Of a DNA stretch of 64,000 nt, positions 13,656-23,407 are shown piece after piece; position 1 is the first letter of the stretch; each line of letters begins with the position of its first letter. The position numbers and the translations under genes are program-made. Below the pieces are notes generated by a model. That model was not told the origin of the DNA, ran no database searches, and was given only the letters and a program-made list of their open reading frames with translations. The DNA is taken from NCBI GenBank assembly GCA_905221605.1, contig CAJNDS010002178.1:222783-286782 (forward strand), in the 5' to 3' direction. Source of the stretch: Symbiodinium natans. Lineage: Eukaryota > Sar > Dinophyceae > Suessiales > Symbiodiniaceae.

Positions 13656-13957
13656 ATCTCCTTGTTTTCTTGCTGGTCGCTTTGAGTTGCTTGGAACTTG
13701 GAACTTGTCAAGAAAGAGACCAGAGCAGCTTCGGACCCCAGCTGTCCGGCCAGGCAGCTCAAGCGACTTCGGGAGGGCTCTTCAGGCTGGGGGAGGGGCA
13801 GCGAGGTCGGGGGCGGCGGGTCGGGCAGCACCGTATAGCACCGTTGCAGAAAGTTCTGAGCTCGAGGTTTAACTGACAGTCGTTCCAGGTGACAAGGGGT
13901 TGATGGGGCTTCCTGAGGGCTGGTTCAACAAGCGTCTCCGCTGGATCCCCACTGCAG

Positions 13958-14104
13958 GTGGACCAGGACAACAACTTGGTGGTTGCGGGCGAGACCCGCT
14001 CCTCCCTGGATAACTACACGCTCGCTGGTTCGGACGACGCCTTCCTCATGAAATTTACAAGCAACGGCGCCTGGCTCTGGACAGTGCAACGAGGAGGCTC
14101 CAGA
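13958..14104 (+). CDS. SBBP-like gene, exon 2 (repeat copy A)
   Basis: Exactly 147 nt (49 codons) between ...CCCCACTGCAG and TCCAGA|GCAG. It encodes VDQDNNLVVAGETRSSLDN...DDAFLMKFTSNG...WTVQRGGSR. The pattern 'D..NNLVVAG..SSLD....GG.DAFLMKF.SNG.WLWTVQRGGS' matches the general form of the SBBP beta-propeller repeat (established family knowledge; not searched). Phase 0 at both ends means copies can be added without breaking the frame. The upstream words GSPLQ are in frame, so an acceptor a few codons earlier is also possible. Confidence 0.75.
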
Positions 14105-14478
14105 GCAGTTTTCATGCAAGCTTGGTCTGTGCTGCTTCATTTTGGAACTTGTCAAGAGAGAGAGAGAGAGAGCGAGAGAGACCAGAGCAGCTTTGGACCG
14201 CAGTCGTCCGACCAGGCAGCGGACGCGACCGTGTGAGGGCTCTTCAGGCTGGGGGAGGGGCAGCGAGCGGGGGCAGCGGTTTGTGCAGCGCCGTTCACAG
14301 CAAGTTTTGAGCTCGGGTTGTGACAACCGTTCCAAGCGGCAGGCATCTTTACAGGTTCCAGGTGGGTTTGAGACTTTTTTTCCTTTTCGCGATGCCTTTC
14401 GATGCTCCAGGCAAGGGGCGTTCATGGGGCTTCCTGAAAACTGGGTCAACAAGTGGCTCCGCTGGATCCCCACTGCAG

Positions 14479-14625
14479 GTGGACCAGGACAACAACTTGG
14501 TGGTTGCAGGCACGACTGACTCCTCCCTGGATAACTCTACGAACTCTGGTGGGACCGACGCCTTCCTCATGAAATTTACGAGCAACGGCACCTGGCTTTG
14601 GACAGTGCAGCGAGGAGGCTCCAGA
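14479..14625 (+). CDS. SBBP-like gene, exon 3 (repeat copy B)
   Basis: Another 147-nt phase-0 copy, encoding VDQDNNLVVAGTTDSSLDN, then SGGTDAFLMKFTSNGTWLW and TVQRGGSR. Flanking intron sequence is also duplicated: TTGCAGGTTCCAGGTGGGTT upstream, GCAGTTTTCATGCAAGCTTG downstream. The following intron contains the GA/GGGAGA satellite. Confidence 0.75.
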
Positions 14626-14655
14626 GCAGTTTTCATGCAAGCTTGGTCTGAGCTG

Positions 14656-14657
<2 letters not shown>

Positions 14658-14698
<41 letters not shown>

Positions 14699-14833
14699 GG
14701 AGAGAGGGAGAGAGGGAGAGAGGGAGAGAGGGAGAGAGGGAGAGAGGGAGAGAGGGAGAGGGAGAGAGGGAGAGAGGGAGAGAGGGAGAGAGGGAGAGGG
14801 GGAGAGAGGGAGAGAGGGAGAGAGGGAGAGAGA
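14658..14833 (+). repeat. GA / GGGAGA microsatellite in an intron
   Basis: (GA)n followed by many GGGAGAGA units inside the intron after repeat copy B. Homologous introns carry much shorter (14157-14180) or separate (16454-16600) GA runs, so the same site has expanded independently in different copies. Confidence 0.95.
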
Positions 14834-15132
14834 CCAGAGCAGCTTTGGGCCCCAGTCGTCCGGCCAGGCAGTGACTGGGAAAATGTGTACACTCTTCAGG
14901 CCGGGGGCGGGACAGCAAGGTCGGGGGCAGCGGGTTGCGCAGCGCCACTCGCAGAAAGTTTTGAGCTCGAGTTGTGACAACTGTTCCAAGCGGCAGCCGT
15001 TTTTGCAGGTTCCAGGTGGGTTTGAGATTATTTTTCCTTTTCGCGATGCCTTTCGATGCTCCAGGCTAGGTGCCTTGACGGGGTTTCCTGAGAACTGGGT
15101 AGAGAAGTGGCCCCGCTGGATCCCCACTGCAG

Positions 15133-15279
15133 GTGGACCAGGACAACAACTTGGTGGTTGCGGGCGACACCGAATCCTCCCTGGATAACTATACGAACTC
15201 TGGTGGGACCGACGCCTTCCTCATGAAATTTGCGAGCAACGGCACCTGGCTCTGGACAGTGCAGCGAGGAGGCTCCAGA
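15133..15279 (+). CDS. SBBP-like gene, exon 4 (repeat copy C)
   Basis: 147-nt phase-0 copy, encoding VDQDNNLVVAGDTESSLDN and TDAFLMKFASNGTWLWTVQ plus RGGSR. It is closest to copy B. The next intron is interrupted by the 318-bp insertion at 15327-15644. Confidence 0.75.
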
Positions 15280-15326
15280 ACAGTTTCTTGCAATCCTCGT
15301 CTGAGCTTGGAAAGCTTGGAACCTGT

Positions 15327-15644
15327 TGGTTTTGAATTGAGGTGAGTGGTTTGAGGTGAGGGTGTGACGGGGTATATAAGGGATGAAGCCTGGCAGAATG
15401 GGGCACGTCATCTAGTATCGGGCCTCAAACAGGTGGCTGGTCCCCGATCCCACAAAACTCGAACCCTCAAACATCAACTCACAATTCACAACCTTTCATC
15501 ACCACTGCACTTCGCGTGCCCTTCATAGGCCTTGAGCCAAACTGCCGTGGGTTTGTGTCACCCGTAGCAGGGCCATGCACCTGCATCAGATCTCAAAAAG
15601 TGGTACACTTCACAGTTTGTGCACCTTCCACGAACAGAACCTGT
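15327..15644. mobile_element. 318-bp insertion with 8-bp target-site duplication
   Basis: The intron after copy C departs from the conserved intron sequence immediately after GAACCTGT (15319-15326) and resumes it immediately after a second GAACCTGT (15637-15644), continuing CAAAAGAGACC as in the other introns. Removing 15327-15644 restores the ancestral arrangement seen in sibling introns. The insert begins TGGTTTTGAATTG and ends CCACGAACA, so its tips are TG...CA, but it shows no long terminal inverted repeat and no coding capacity. I infer a non-autonomous element of unknown class. Confidence 0.7.
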
Positions 15645-15876
15645 CAAAAGAGACCCGCCGCCCAGCCAGGCAGTGACTGGGACAATGTGTATGCTTTTCA
15701 GGCCGGGGTGGGGCCGAGGTCGCGGGCAGCGCCGTTCACGGACAGTTCTTAGCTAGCTGGATGTGTCATTGACAAGCGTTTCGTTTCGGCAGGCGTCTTT
15801 GCAGGTTCCAGGTGGGTTTCAGAGTTTCGCGATGCCTTCCATGGGTCAAGAAGGGCTCCGCTGGATCCCACCGCAG

Positions 15877-16023
15877 GTGGACCAGGACAACAACTTGGTG
15901 ATTGCAGGCGCGACTGAAGGCTCCCTGGATGGCTACACCAACGCTGGCGATTCCGACATCTTCCTCATGAAATTTACGAGCAACGGCACCTGGCTCTGGA
16001 CAGTGCAACGAGGAGGCTCCAGG
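15877..16023 (+). CDS. SBBP-like gene, exon 5 (repeat copy D)
   Basis: 147-nt phase-0 copy encoding VDQDNNLVIAGATEGSLDGY and DSDIFLMKFTSNG, ending WTVQRGGSR with AGG|GCC at the presumed GC donor. The upstream flank is shortened (CCACCGCAG acceptor). Confidence 0.75.
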
Positions 16024-16261
16024 GCCGTTCTTTGCAAGTGTCGTCTGACCTGACCCCAGTCGTCCGGCCAGGCAGTGCCTACGAAGGGGTGGAGGATCTT
16101 CAGGCCGGGGGCGGGTCACAGAAAGTTCTGAGCTGGATGTGTAATTGACAACCGTTCCAAGCGGCAGGCATCTTTGCAGGTTTCAGGTGGGTTTGAGAGG
16201 TTTTTTTTTTCGCGATGCCTTCGATGCTGGCGTTGACGGGGCCGCTGGATCCCCACTGCAG

Positions 16262-16408
16262 GTGGACCAGGACAACAACTTGGTGGTTGCAGGTGAGGGT
16301 TACGCCTCCCTGGATGGCAACACGCATGCTGGTTCGGCCGATGTTTTCCTTATGAAATTTACGAGCAACGGCACCTGGCTCTGGACAGTGCAGCGAGGAG
16401 GCTCCAGA
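16262..16408 (+). CDS. SBBP-like gene, exon 6 (repeat copy E)
   Basis: 147-nt phase-0 copy encoding VDQDNNLVVAGEGYASLDGN and SADVFLMKFTSNGTWLW. The intron before it is the shortest (about 240 bp) and the one after it carries two GA-rich runs. Confidence 0.75.
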
Positions 16409-16452
16409 GCAGTTTTGATGCAAGTTTGGTCTGAGCTGCTTCATTATGGAAC

Positions 16453-16453
<1 letters not shown>

Positions 16454-16500
<47 letters not shown>

Positions 16501-16514
16501 TCGTCCCTATGCCC

Positions 16515-16590
<76 letters not shown>

Positions 16591-16600
16591 AGGAGAGACA
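16454..16600 (+). repeat. GA microsatellites in the intron after copy E
   Basis: Two (GA)n runs separated by GGTTCGTCCCTATGCCCCAAA. Confidence 0.95.
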
Positions 16601-16890
16601 CCAGAGCAGCTTTGGACCCCAGTCGTCCGGCCAGGCAGTGGTTACGAAGCGACGAAGGCTCTTCAGGCTGGGGGCGGGGCAGCAAGGTCGGGGGCAGCGG
16701 GTTGCGCTGCGCCACTCACAGAAAGTTCTGAGCTGGATGTGTAATTGACAACCGTTCCAAGCGGCAGGCATCTTTGCAGGTTCCAGGTGGGTTTGAGAGG
16801 TTTTTTCTTTTCGCGATGCCTTCGATGCTGGCGTTGATGGGGCTTCGTGAGAACTGGGTCAAGAAGGGCCCCGCTGGATCCCCACTGCAG

Positions 16891-17037
16891 GTGGACCAGG
16901 ACAACAACTTGGTGGTTGCAGGCTACACCCGCTCCTCCTTGGAGAACTACACCAACGCTGGCAGTGCCGACGCCTTCTTCATGACATTTACGAGCAACGG
17001 CGCCTGGCTCTGCACAGTGCAGCGAGGAGGCTCCAGG
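16891..17037 (+). CDS. SBBP-like gene, exon 7 (repeat copy F)
   Basis: 147-nt phase-0 copy encoding VDQDNNLVVAGYTRSSLENY, SADAFFMTFTSNG and CTVQRGGSR. It carries the only W-to-C change in the WLWTVQRGG motif (LCTVQRGG) and FFMTF in place of FLMKF, so it is the most diverged of the full-length copies. Confidence 0.7.
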
Positions 17038-17321
17038 GCAGTTTTCTTGCAAGCTCCGTCTGAGCTGCTTCACTTTGCAGCCTTTCAAGAGAGACTGGTC
17101 CAGACTAGCTTCGGACCCGAGCCGTGCGGCCAGGCAGTGATTTCGATGACGTGAGCTCTCTTGAGGCCGGGGGCGGGGCAGCGAGGTCCGGGGCAGGGTG
17201 TTGCGCTGCGCCGTTTGCAGAAAGCCCCGAGCTTGGTGTGTCGACCGTTCCAAGCGGCAGGCGTCTTTGCAGGTTCCAGGTGGGTTTGAGAGGAGGCGGC
17301 TCGGCTCCATGCCCACAGCAG

Positions 17322-17498
17322 GTTGACCGGGACAACAACATGGTCGCTGCAGGCACGACCATGTCCTCCTTGGATAACTACACCAACGCTGGCGGGAACG
17401 ACGTTTTCCTTATGAGCTTGGAGGCTTTGCTGCAGTACTTCCTGTGTAGGCGGTGTTCCACCTGCAGGGGGCTTCATGGCACCCCTCTGGAAGCTTGA
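17322..17498 (+). CDS. SBBP-like gene, exon 8 (truncated repeat copy G)
   Basis: Opens like the others after CACAGCAG (VDRDNNMVAAG, SSLDNYTNAGGNDVFLM), but similarity stops after FLM at about 17417. The frame then continues with unrelated LEALLQYFLCRRCSTCRGLH and reaches TGA at 17496-17498. It is either a genuine terminal exon or a copy truncated by the duplication endpoint; a downstream exon completing the repeat was not found. Confidence 0.55.
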   Translation, partial: VDRDNNMVAAGTTMSSLDNYTNAGGNDVFLMSLEALLQYFLCRRCSTCRGLHGTPLEA

Positions 17499-17753
17499 GA
17501 AGATGAAGTTGAAAGCTAAACTGGTGTTCGCCCCAACCCCACCCTTCACCCGTCTGACCCTTCTGAAGCCAAGAAAGTCGGACTTGCGGGACTTGCAGCA
17601 TGCTCCGAAGATGTCTCGGTAGCTTGTGTGACTTTTCTTTTTTTAGTTCTGGGTTCGGCTCGCCTTGCCAGTGAGTCTAACTTCTTCGGATTTCTTCGGC
17701 TTAAAAACTGCGCTCCCTCTCCGGCTCTGAATTGTCCTAAGCCCTTCCTGTTC

Positions 17754-17853
17754 CCCTAAACCCTAAACCCTAAACCTTAAACCCTAAACCCTAAACCCTA
17801 AACCCTAAACCCTAAACCCTAAACCCCAAACCCTTAACCCTAAACCCTAAACC
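17754..17853 (-). repeat. Interstitial telomeric repeat (CCCTAAA on plus)
   Basis: About 14 heptamers with single-base variants. This is the first of the telomeric tracts that dominate the rest of the window. Confidence 0.95.
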
Positions 17854-17885
17854 GTGCTGGGGTTCTGTCTTTGCCTCTCCTATAG

Positions 17886-17938
17886 GTTCCTCTGCTTAGC
17901 TGGGCTTCACTTCGGTGGTCCCCTCCTCTGGCACTCCG
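17886..17938 (+). CDS. Possible small exon
   Basis: 53 nt bounded by CCTCTCCTATAG and GGTGAGCC, with an open frame VPLLSWASLRWSPPLALR. The boundaries are good but the peptide is too short to judge. Confidence 0.3.
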
Positions 17939-17966
17939 GTGAGCCTGCCTCTTGAAAAAGCCTCAG

Positions 17967-18041
17967 TAAACAAGTTTTCGACTCCAAAAAACTGACCAAG
18001 AAAGAGTTAAGGAGAGCTGCTCCATCGAGACTTGGAACGCC
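17967..18041 (+). CDS. Possible exon with GTGAGT donor
   Basis: Frame reading VFDSKKLTKKELRRAAPSRL after an AG at 17965-17966, ending ACGCC|GTGAGTGAG. Lys-rich composition and a consensus donor favour a real exon. Family unknown. Confidence 0.4.
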
Positions 18042-18468
18042 GTGAGTGAGTTTTTTTGCCAGGGTTTCAGTGATCCTGTGTATGCGTGCTATGTAGAGAT
18101 GCTACTGTATTTCTAGTGTACAATATAGCATACTATATCATATGCTTCATAGCATACTGCGTATGCTGTATGGAGTATCAGTATACATCCTCTAAGAACG
18201 GGTATTTGTGAGGGCCTGATGGTTTCTCTTAGGAGGCAGCTTTTTTTGAGGACTCTCATGGCAACAGCTTCAATGCAGAACTCTGTAGAAGGCAGGCCCA
18301 CTGCAAGGAGACGGGGCTTAAATCACCAGTAATGGCTTTTATGGCATGGTGATTCTAGCTTAGATCTAGGATCCAGCAGTTAAATGTTGTGGTTTCTCTA
18401 AAAGAGTACACCTCTGAATCGGCGATCACCGAATGCCAATGGCTAATCGCCTGGATGTTTCTTTGCAG

Positions 18469-18555
18469 CCGTCCTACCACATCTGGCAAAGCAGGCTCAG
18501 ACAACCACTGCAACTTCCATGACTTCAACCAGCCTTTGGCTCAGTCAAGTCTTCT
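18469..18555 (+). CDS. Possible Thr-rich exon
   Basis: Follows a pyrimidine-rich acceptor (GTTTCTTTGCAG) and reads ...AQTTTATSMTSTSLW before a stop at 18553-18555. It resembles the Ser/Thr-rich stalk exons further right (20036, 22045). Confidence 0.35.
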
Positions 18556-18559
18556 AGGG

Positions 18560-19770
18560 TGTAGTCTTGGGTTTTGGATGTTGAGCCTGCTGGCTTAGGG
18601 TTTAGGGTTCATGAGCCAAGCGTGGTTCGCCCCAGTCCTATGAAGAACCAGAACCCCTAGAAACTGCTTCTTGAGAGTTCTCAAGCCGACAGCGTGCGGC
18701 ACCAAACCAGACTACCAGCGGGAAATCCAGAGTCTTAGTACGGTACAAAAGTTGATCCATATCATAAGATGGCTAATGGTGACATTTCAAATAGTAGCAC
18801 TGTGTCTTGTATCGTAGTTTGAATTTTCTGAAACCCTAAACCCTAAACCCTAAACCCTAAACCCTAAACCCTAAACCCTAAACCCTAAACCCTAAACCCT
18901 AAACCCTAAACCCTAAACCCTAAACCCTAAACGGGGTTCCTCCAAGTGCAGTTGCAGTGCAGTTCAGCGTTGAAGCATAAGAGGTTCCGCAGGGCTAGGG
19001 TTTAAAGGTTTAGGGTTTAGGGTTTAGGGTTTTATGGTTTTAAGCAATGGTAGTGGTAGTAGCAGTAGCAGCTCAAGTGCCCCCAGGGTCATGATCCACG
19101 GAACAGGCCCCACAGGTAGGAGAAGAGTTGTACTCAAGCTCTTTCAATGTATTGCAGCTCTCCATTGTTGAGTCAAACTTGTGTCGATTTGCCGGGGCTT
19201 TATCCATGGTCCAAGACTTGCAGAAACTTTATCGTAGTTTGGTATAGACTGTGATGGGCTCAATTATCAGTATCCTGGCGCATGCACACGGGTGCATCTG
19301 CATGTGCATGCTGGCTAGTGAGGTTTTGCCGTCAGCGTCCGGCAACAGATTCGTTTGATGTTGCGTGCCAGTATATACGTTCACAAGTATAATTTGGAGA
19401 CAATGGCAGGTTGAAGTTGTGGCATAGCAATGCAGGAGGTATTTCGCAGATCCTTGTGCAGAGTTTCACACCTCACTGAGCAGGAAAGAAAAATACATGA
19501 AAAAAGAGGCAAACCACAGAAACTAAGAATGGTGAGTTTGGTGAGTTGCACACATTTTTGCACAGCCTGTTTTGTGTGCTTTTCCCCAACACAGTTTGCA
19601 CACTTTAGAGCACACCTCTCGGCTAGAGTCAACTCTCTCCAACAGAACGCAACAACGGAAAGAGTCAACTAAGGGTTTAGTGTTTAGGGTTTAGGGTTTA
19701 GGGTTTTGGGTCATCTCAGAGCTCAGCTGGGCTTTCTCTTTGCTTTGAGTTTGAGAGTAGCGAGTCCTCA
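18560..19770. repeat. Telomeric tracts plus diverged segmental copy
   Basis: C-rich telomeric tract 18831-18932; short G-rich tracts 18594-18612, 19008-19040 and 19668-19705. Between them, 18620-18660 resembles 20630-20665 and 19270-19345 resembles 20225-20310 (words GGTGCATCTGCATGTG and CTAGTGAGGTTTTGCCG). A diverged duplication of 1-2 kb is therefore present. No gene is supported (minus frame 19381-19668 has no support). Confidence 0.6.
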
Positions 19771-20035
19771 GCTCAAAACGCTCAAAAGCTCTTTTGAGGC
19801 ACCGTTTTTGAGAGCCCCTTTTTGAGCCAATTCGCTTTCTTTGCATGTCCCCCCTCGCCTTTTGCTCCACAACAGCCCCAAAAGGGCTTCAAGAAACCCC
19901 AAGAGGCTCAGCTCAAGTTTGGGGGCATGACGCGATGCAATCATGAGCCAGGGGCAATCTAAGGGGAAAGGTATGCTACAGCTAAAGGTAACTCGCTCTC
20001 CGCCCCCCCCAGAAATGAGTTCTGTGTCACTGGAA

Positions 20036-20137
20036 TGATGAGAAACCACAAGTGCAACTGCTACAGGCACATCCTCAACCACGACAGTCTCAAGTTCCAC
20101 AGCAAGCAGCGCTTGGGCGGAAGCAGTTCTGGGTTTA
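20036..20137 (+). CDS. Ser/Thr-rich (mucin-like) stalk exon
   Basis: Plus-strand frame TTSATATGTSSTTTVSSS followed by TASSAWAEAVLG, ending near the GGGTTTAGGG word. Such low-complexity Ser/Thr segments are typical O-glycosylated stalks of secreted or surface proteins (general knowledge). Related copies are at 20846-20957, 22045-22110 and 22155-22200. The longer minus-strand frame over the same place (19768-20247) is probably its shadow. Confidence 0.35.
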
Positions 20138-20845
20138 GGGTCGTGCCGGCATGGTGCGAATCTGGTGTAACCTACAGTCATGATGGTCTGGGTGCCATTG
20201 TCCAGTTCGGAGTTTGATCGTGTCCACTTGTCAATATCTTCACGCATTCACACCTGGTGCATTTGCATGTGAATCGCCGGTAGATCCAGCTAGTGAGATC
20301 TTTGCCGGCACCATCCAGCAGCTACCTTAGATGGCTTTTCCTTGCATGCAAGTTGAAGCGCAAGCTGGACGACAGCTTGTATCGATTGCTATGTGAATGT
20401 TGCCTTCTTGTGGCATGTAAACAGCGGCGTGGATCCTTCACACCCCATCAAAGGTTCAGGGGTACGGGCCAAGGGACCGAGAGACCCAGCTAAAGTTATG
20501 GCATGATGCATTATGAGCACGAAAGCTCAAACTCTGAGGTTCGTCAAGTTTCCGACGCCCACTCGTATGCAATTGCATTCAGCTGGGGGCAGCTAGGGGT
20601 GAAGTTCTGCTAAAGTGCTAGGAGTAGTAGCTCGCCCTGCTCAAGAATCAGAATCCCTAGAAAGCCCTGCCCAAGGTCTCTCAAGATAGCAGTTCTGGGT
20701 GCCGACCCATATGTGAATAATCCAAAAACTCAGCTTCTAAAGCATAGTTAGTACATAGTAGAGTATAGCCACACCATTAAATGCTGTAGAGTGGCATTGC
20801 AAATGGCAGCACTGTTCTTTCGTGCCGTGGTTTCAGCACTTGCGT

Positions 20846-20957
20846 ACCATGAGAAGCCACATGTACCACTGCCTCAGGCGCAACGTCAACTTCTACAGTC
20901 TCAAGTGCCACAACAAGCAGCAGCTAAGCAGCACTTGGGCAAGCAGTTCTAGGTTCA
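20846..20957 (+). pseudogene. Decayed copy of the Ser/Thr-rich exon
   Basis: Same order of words as 20036-20137 (ATCTTASGATSTSTVSS), but the frame contains TAA after TTSSS. The surrounding 200 bp also match, so this is a diverged segmental copy. Confidence 0.4.
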
Positions 20958-20959
20958 GG

Positions 20960-22040
20960 TTAGAAGGCTACACGCAGCTTGTAAGCTTGAGGGTTGGAAT
21001 GTAAGGGCTTTTGGGGCTGCTTCTCAACGTTTAGGATGGCTCGAAGTTGAATGCAAATTGCAGTGGCAATTGAGTGGTTTTCTGGACTTTTCAAAGCAGT
21101 CCAAACGGATCTAAAGAATCTAAAGTGCCCAGAGGGCCACGGAATTGCGGTTAACAGGGATACTTTCCGATACATTGCGGGGAAAAGAGCCCCAAGAAGT
21201 TCTGGGGGCCTCTTATCTGTCTTGTCTCCGCTTGGAGTGAACGAGCCATGAACGTCCTGCCCCCGACTCAGCCCGGATCGCATGCTGCGTTGAACTTCTA
21301 CTTGTGTTAACCCTACACCCTAAACCCTAAACCCTAAACCCTAAACCCCCAATTTATAAACTAAGGACTTTGGGGGCTTCATAAGGTTGTAAGCGCACTG
21401 AATGTACAAGACACAGGACGTGCGTAGCATATTCCGTCCGTGCGTCCACACCCGCACGATGGTGCTGTCAGTGCTTGGGAATGACCAGGCGGTCAGAGCA
21501 TGCGTGCCAGAACGATGATTTCGTCAGCGTTTCCCAGGTAGCCATGCGCGCGAATGGCCAGAGCGTACATGACATACAGGCACAATGATTACGTTCGTGT
21601 TACCAACGCATGCGAATGGCCGACCGTCTCGGGGTGCTCACAAGGTGCAGATGTCAGACACCCCAAGAACAGGCCCAGAAAAAGCAAGGCCTGCGGTGCT
21701 GTCGATGTATGGGGCGCGCTTGGGGACAGTGATGTTTGGGGAAGGCAATCAGCGTATTGGCGTATCGACGCATTTTTTACAGCATCCTTACGGGAGGGGG
21801 CTTCATGAGGGGTAGGTACGTAAGGAACATTAGGGAAGCTTAGGGAGTCGTGTGGAGTATTAGGGAACCTTGGGTTACATCCCCCCCTTGAACCCCCCCC
21901 CCACGTAAGAACCCTATAATTTTGGGCGTAGCTGGGTGAGGGGCTGGCATGCCCCGGTTGCCAGTGACCTAGCAGGAGCGACCTTGGCAGCACGCATTTT
22001 GGGGGTGGGGTGGGCGATCGGCACATGAGCGTATCGCGTG
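20960..22040. other. No supported gene
   Basis: Contains a small telomeric tract (21303-21346) and a degenerate two-copy repeat around 21480-21640 (GATTTCGTCAGCG / GATTACGTTCGTG with GCATGCGAATGGCC). Open frames on both strands lack support. Confidence 0.45.
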
Positions 22041-22044
22041 TTGG

Positions 22045-22205
22045 CGTACATGCAGGTGCAACGTCAGCCTCCACAACCAGCGCTTGGGCAAGCAGCTCTG
22101 GGTTCGGGGTGTGTGTGCTTCAGGCTTGGCCTTTGGAGTCTTGGAGTGTCACAGGTTCAGTGAAGCAACCACAACCAGTGCTTGGGCAAACAGTTCTGGA
22201 ATCAT
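22045..22205 (+). repeat. Two further fragments of the Ser/Thr-rich exon family
   Basis: 22045-22110 reads GATSASTTSAWASSSGFG; 22155-22200 reads EATTTSAWANSSG. Both keep the AW(A)xSSG end seen at 20036. Confidence 0.45.
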
Positions 22206-22484
22206 GGAGCGGGTTCAGAGTCCAAGGCTGAGTATTTGGATCATGGCATCCGCTACGCCCTTGGCAACGGCTAAGGGTTACGGGCCGAGGGGCCCAGATA
22301 AGGTTCTTTTAAGATATTTTCCTGTTGCAAGAGGTTTGGTAAAGCTTCGTGACGTTCACTCGCGGAAAATTGCCAGGGCCAGCTAGGGGGGACAAAAGTT
22401 GAAAAGGTAGTTCGCCCCAAACTGTCATTTTTGCAGTTACTGAGTTCGATGTCATTCGTGATTCGCATCAAATATGTATATCGG

Positions 22485-22518
22485 TGATATATGTATATAT
22501 ATATATATATACATATAT
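22485..22518. repeat. Perfect TA-rich palindrome
   Basis: GATATATGTATATATAT... forms a self-complementary stretch of about 34 bases ending ATACATATATC. Confidence 0.8.
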
Positions 22519-22562
22519 CAAGCTATTCATACAAAGTGTGCCTCAATCCCGTGTTGCTTCAG

Positions 22563-22715
22563 GTTAGTAATGACCCAACTTTTGCGCAGCATTTGGTTGT
22601 CAGTTGTCGACCAGCGGGTTTCGTAGACGTCCGAGGTACACCGTCGCCGCTGGCGGCACCCTGGACCAAAGCTCATGTGTTAAGGGCAATAGGGTCGTTG
22701 AATTTGACACCTCCC
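22563..22715 (+). CDS. Hypothetical exon
   Basis: Acceptor GTGTTGCTTCAG precedes a frame VSNDPTFAQHLVVSCRPAGF, VDVRGTPSPLAAPWTKAHVL, RAIGSLNL before a poly-C/poly-A stretch at 22710-22750. The composition is protein-like and the acceptor good. I do not recognise the family. The donor is unclear because of the homopolymers. Confidence 0.5.
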
Positions 22716-23018
22716 CCCCCCCCTCCCCGCGCAAAAAAAAAAAACAAAAAACATTGAAACCGCAAGGTTCAAAACAAACAAAACTTAACACCTAAAACCC
22801 ACGTGAACCCCCTCAGCCATGCGCAATGGTGAGAGTGGGCTGTCAACTGAAGCATCAGTAGCCGATGAAGGAACTCGCATCCCCTGAGCCCCCAGACTCT
22901 ATTCCTGGAGCCCTCTGAACTGAGCCCTGAACTTGAACCCTCTCAAAGAACACCCCTTAAAATAGAGCCCCTCTGAACCCTGAACCCTAAAGTGCCAAAA
23001 GCCTGCCAACACCTCAAG

Positions 23019-23099
23019 GTTGTACTCGGCATCCTGGGTGCCCTCCTGGTCGGCTGCTGTTGCCTTGGAGTCTGCTTCGTGCTCTGCAGAAAGGCGCGC
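23019..23099 (+). CDS. Transmembrane-helix exon
   Basis: Frame VVLGILGALLVGCCCLGVCF then VLCRKAR: a hydrophobic helix of about 22 residues ending in a basic stop-transfer motif, typical of a single-pass membrane protein. It follows ...CACCTCAAG; a possible non-GT donor follows AGAAAG. Together with the Ser/Thr-rich exons upstream it could form the stalk and anchor of a surface protein, but linkage is inference. Confidence 0.45.
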
Positions 23100-23242
23100 A
23101 TGTCATCGCATGTCATAAGAACATTCGTGATTATGTTGAGGGTTTAGGCTATACACCATAAGGTGTAGTATACAGGACACCCAAGATAGTAGAGCATTCA
23201 GGTTCGTGAGTGTTCCTTTGCTTCATCTTCTTTTCTTTCAAG

Positions 23243-23397
23243 TTATCGTTCGACCTGCTGGTTCTCTACGAACAAATCCTTCGCCCGAGCCGTTTTGTTG
23301 TCGGTACTGAGTGAGCCCTATGTGGAGTTTTCCTGGCATTCTGCATTCTACGTCACTGGACATCCTTCGGTCCTTCGGGGTCCATGTTTGGGGTTAA
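23243..23397 (+). CDS. Hypothetical exon after strong pyrimidine tract
   Basis: Acceptor CTTCTTTTCTTTCAAG, then a frame of about 50 codons: YRSTCWFSTNKSFARAVLLS, VLSEPYVEFSWHSAFYVTGH, PSVLRGPCLG. A shorter alternative frame (LSFDLLVLYEQILRPSRFVV) ends at a possible donor at 23303. One of the two must be a shadow. A G-rich telomeric tract starts at 23408, right after the frame. Confidence 0.5.
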
Positions 23398-23407
23398 GAG
23401 TTAAGAG

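Noticed and set aside
14349-15127. Minus-strand frames of 148-199 codons rich in Ser-Leu-Pro
   Set aside because: Generated by the GA/GGGAGA satellite and antisense to the well-supported SBBP-like exons.
15531-15551. CTTGAGCCAAACTGCCGTGG resembling the reverse complement of the dinoflagellate spliced leader
   Set aside because: Only the first 11 bases match what I recall of the leader; the rest diverges, and it lies inside the 318-bp insertion. Too weak to call a spliced-leader relic.
19768-20247. 159-codon minus-strand frame
   Set aside because: Antisense to the Ser/Thr-rich exon; no motif or splice support. Low-complexity ACN/TCN codons on one strand often leave the other open.
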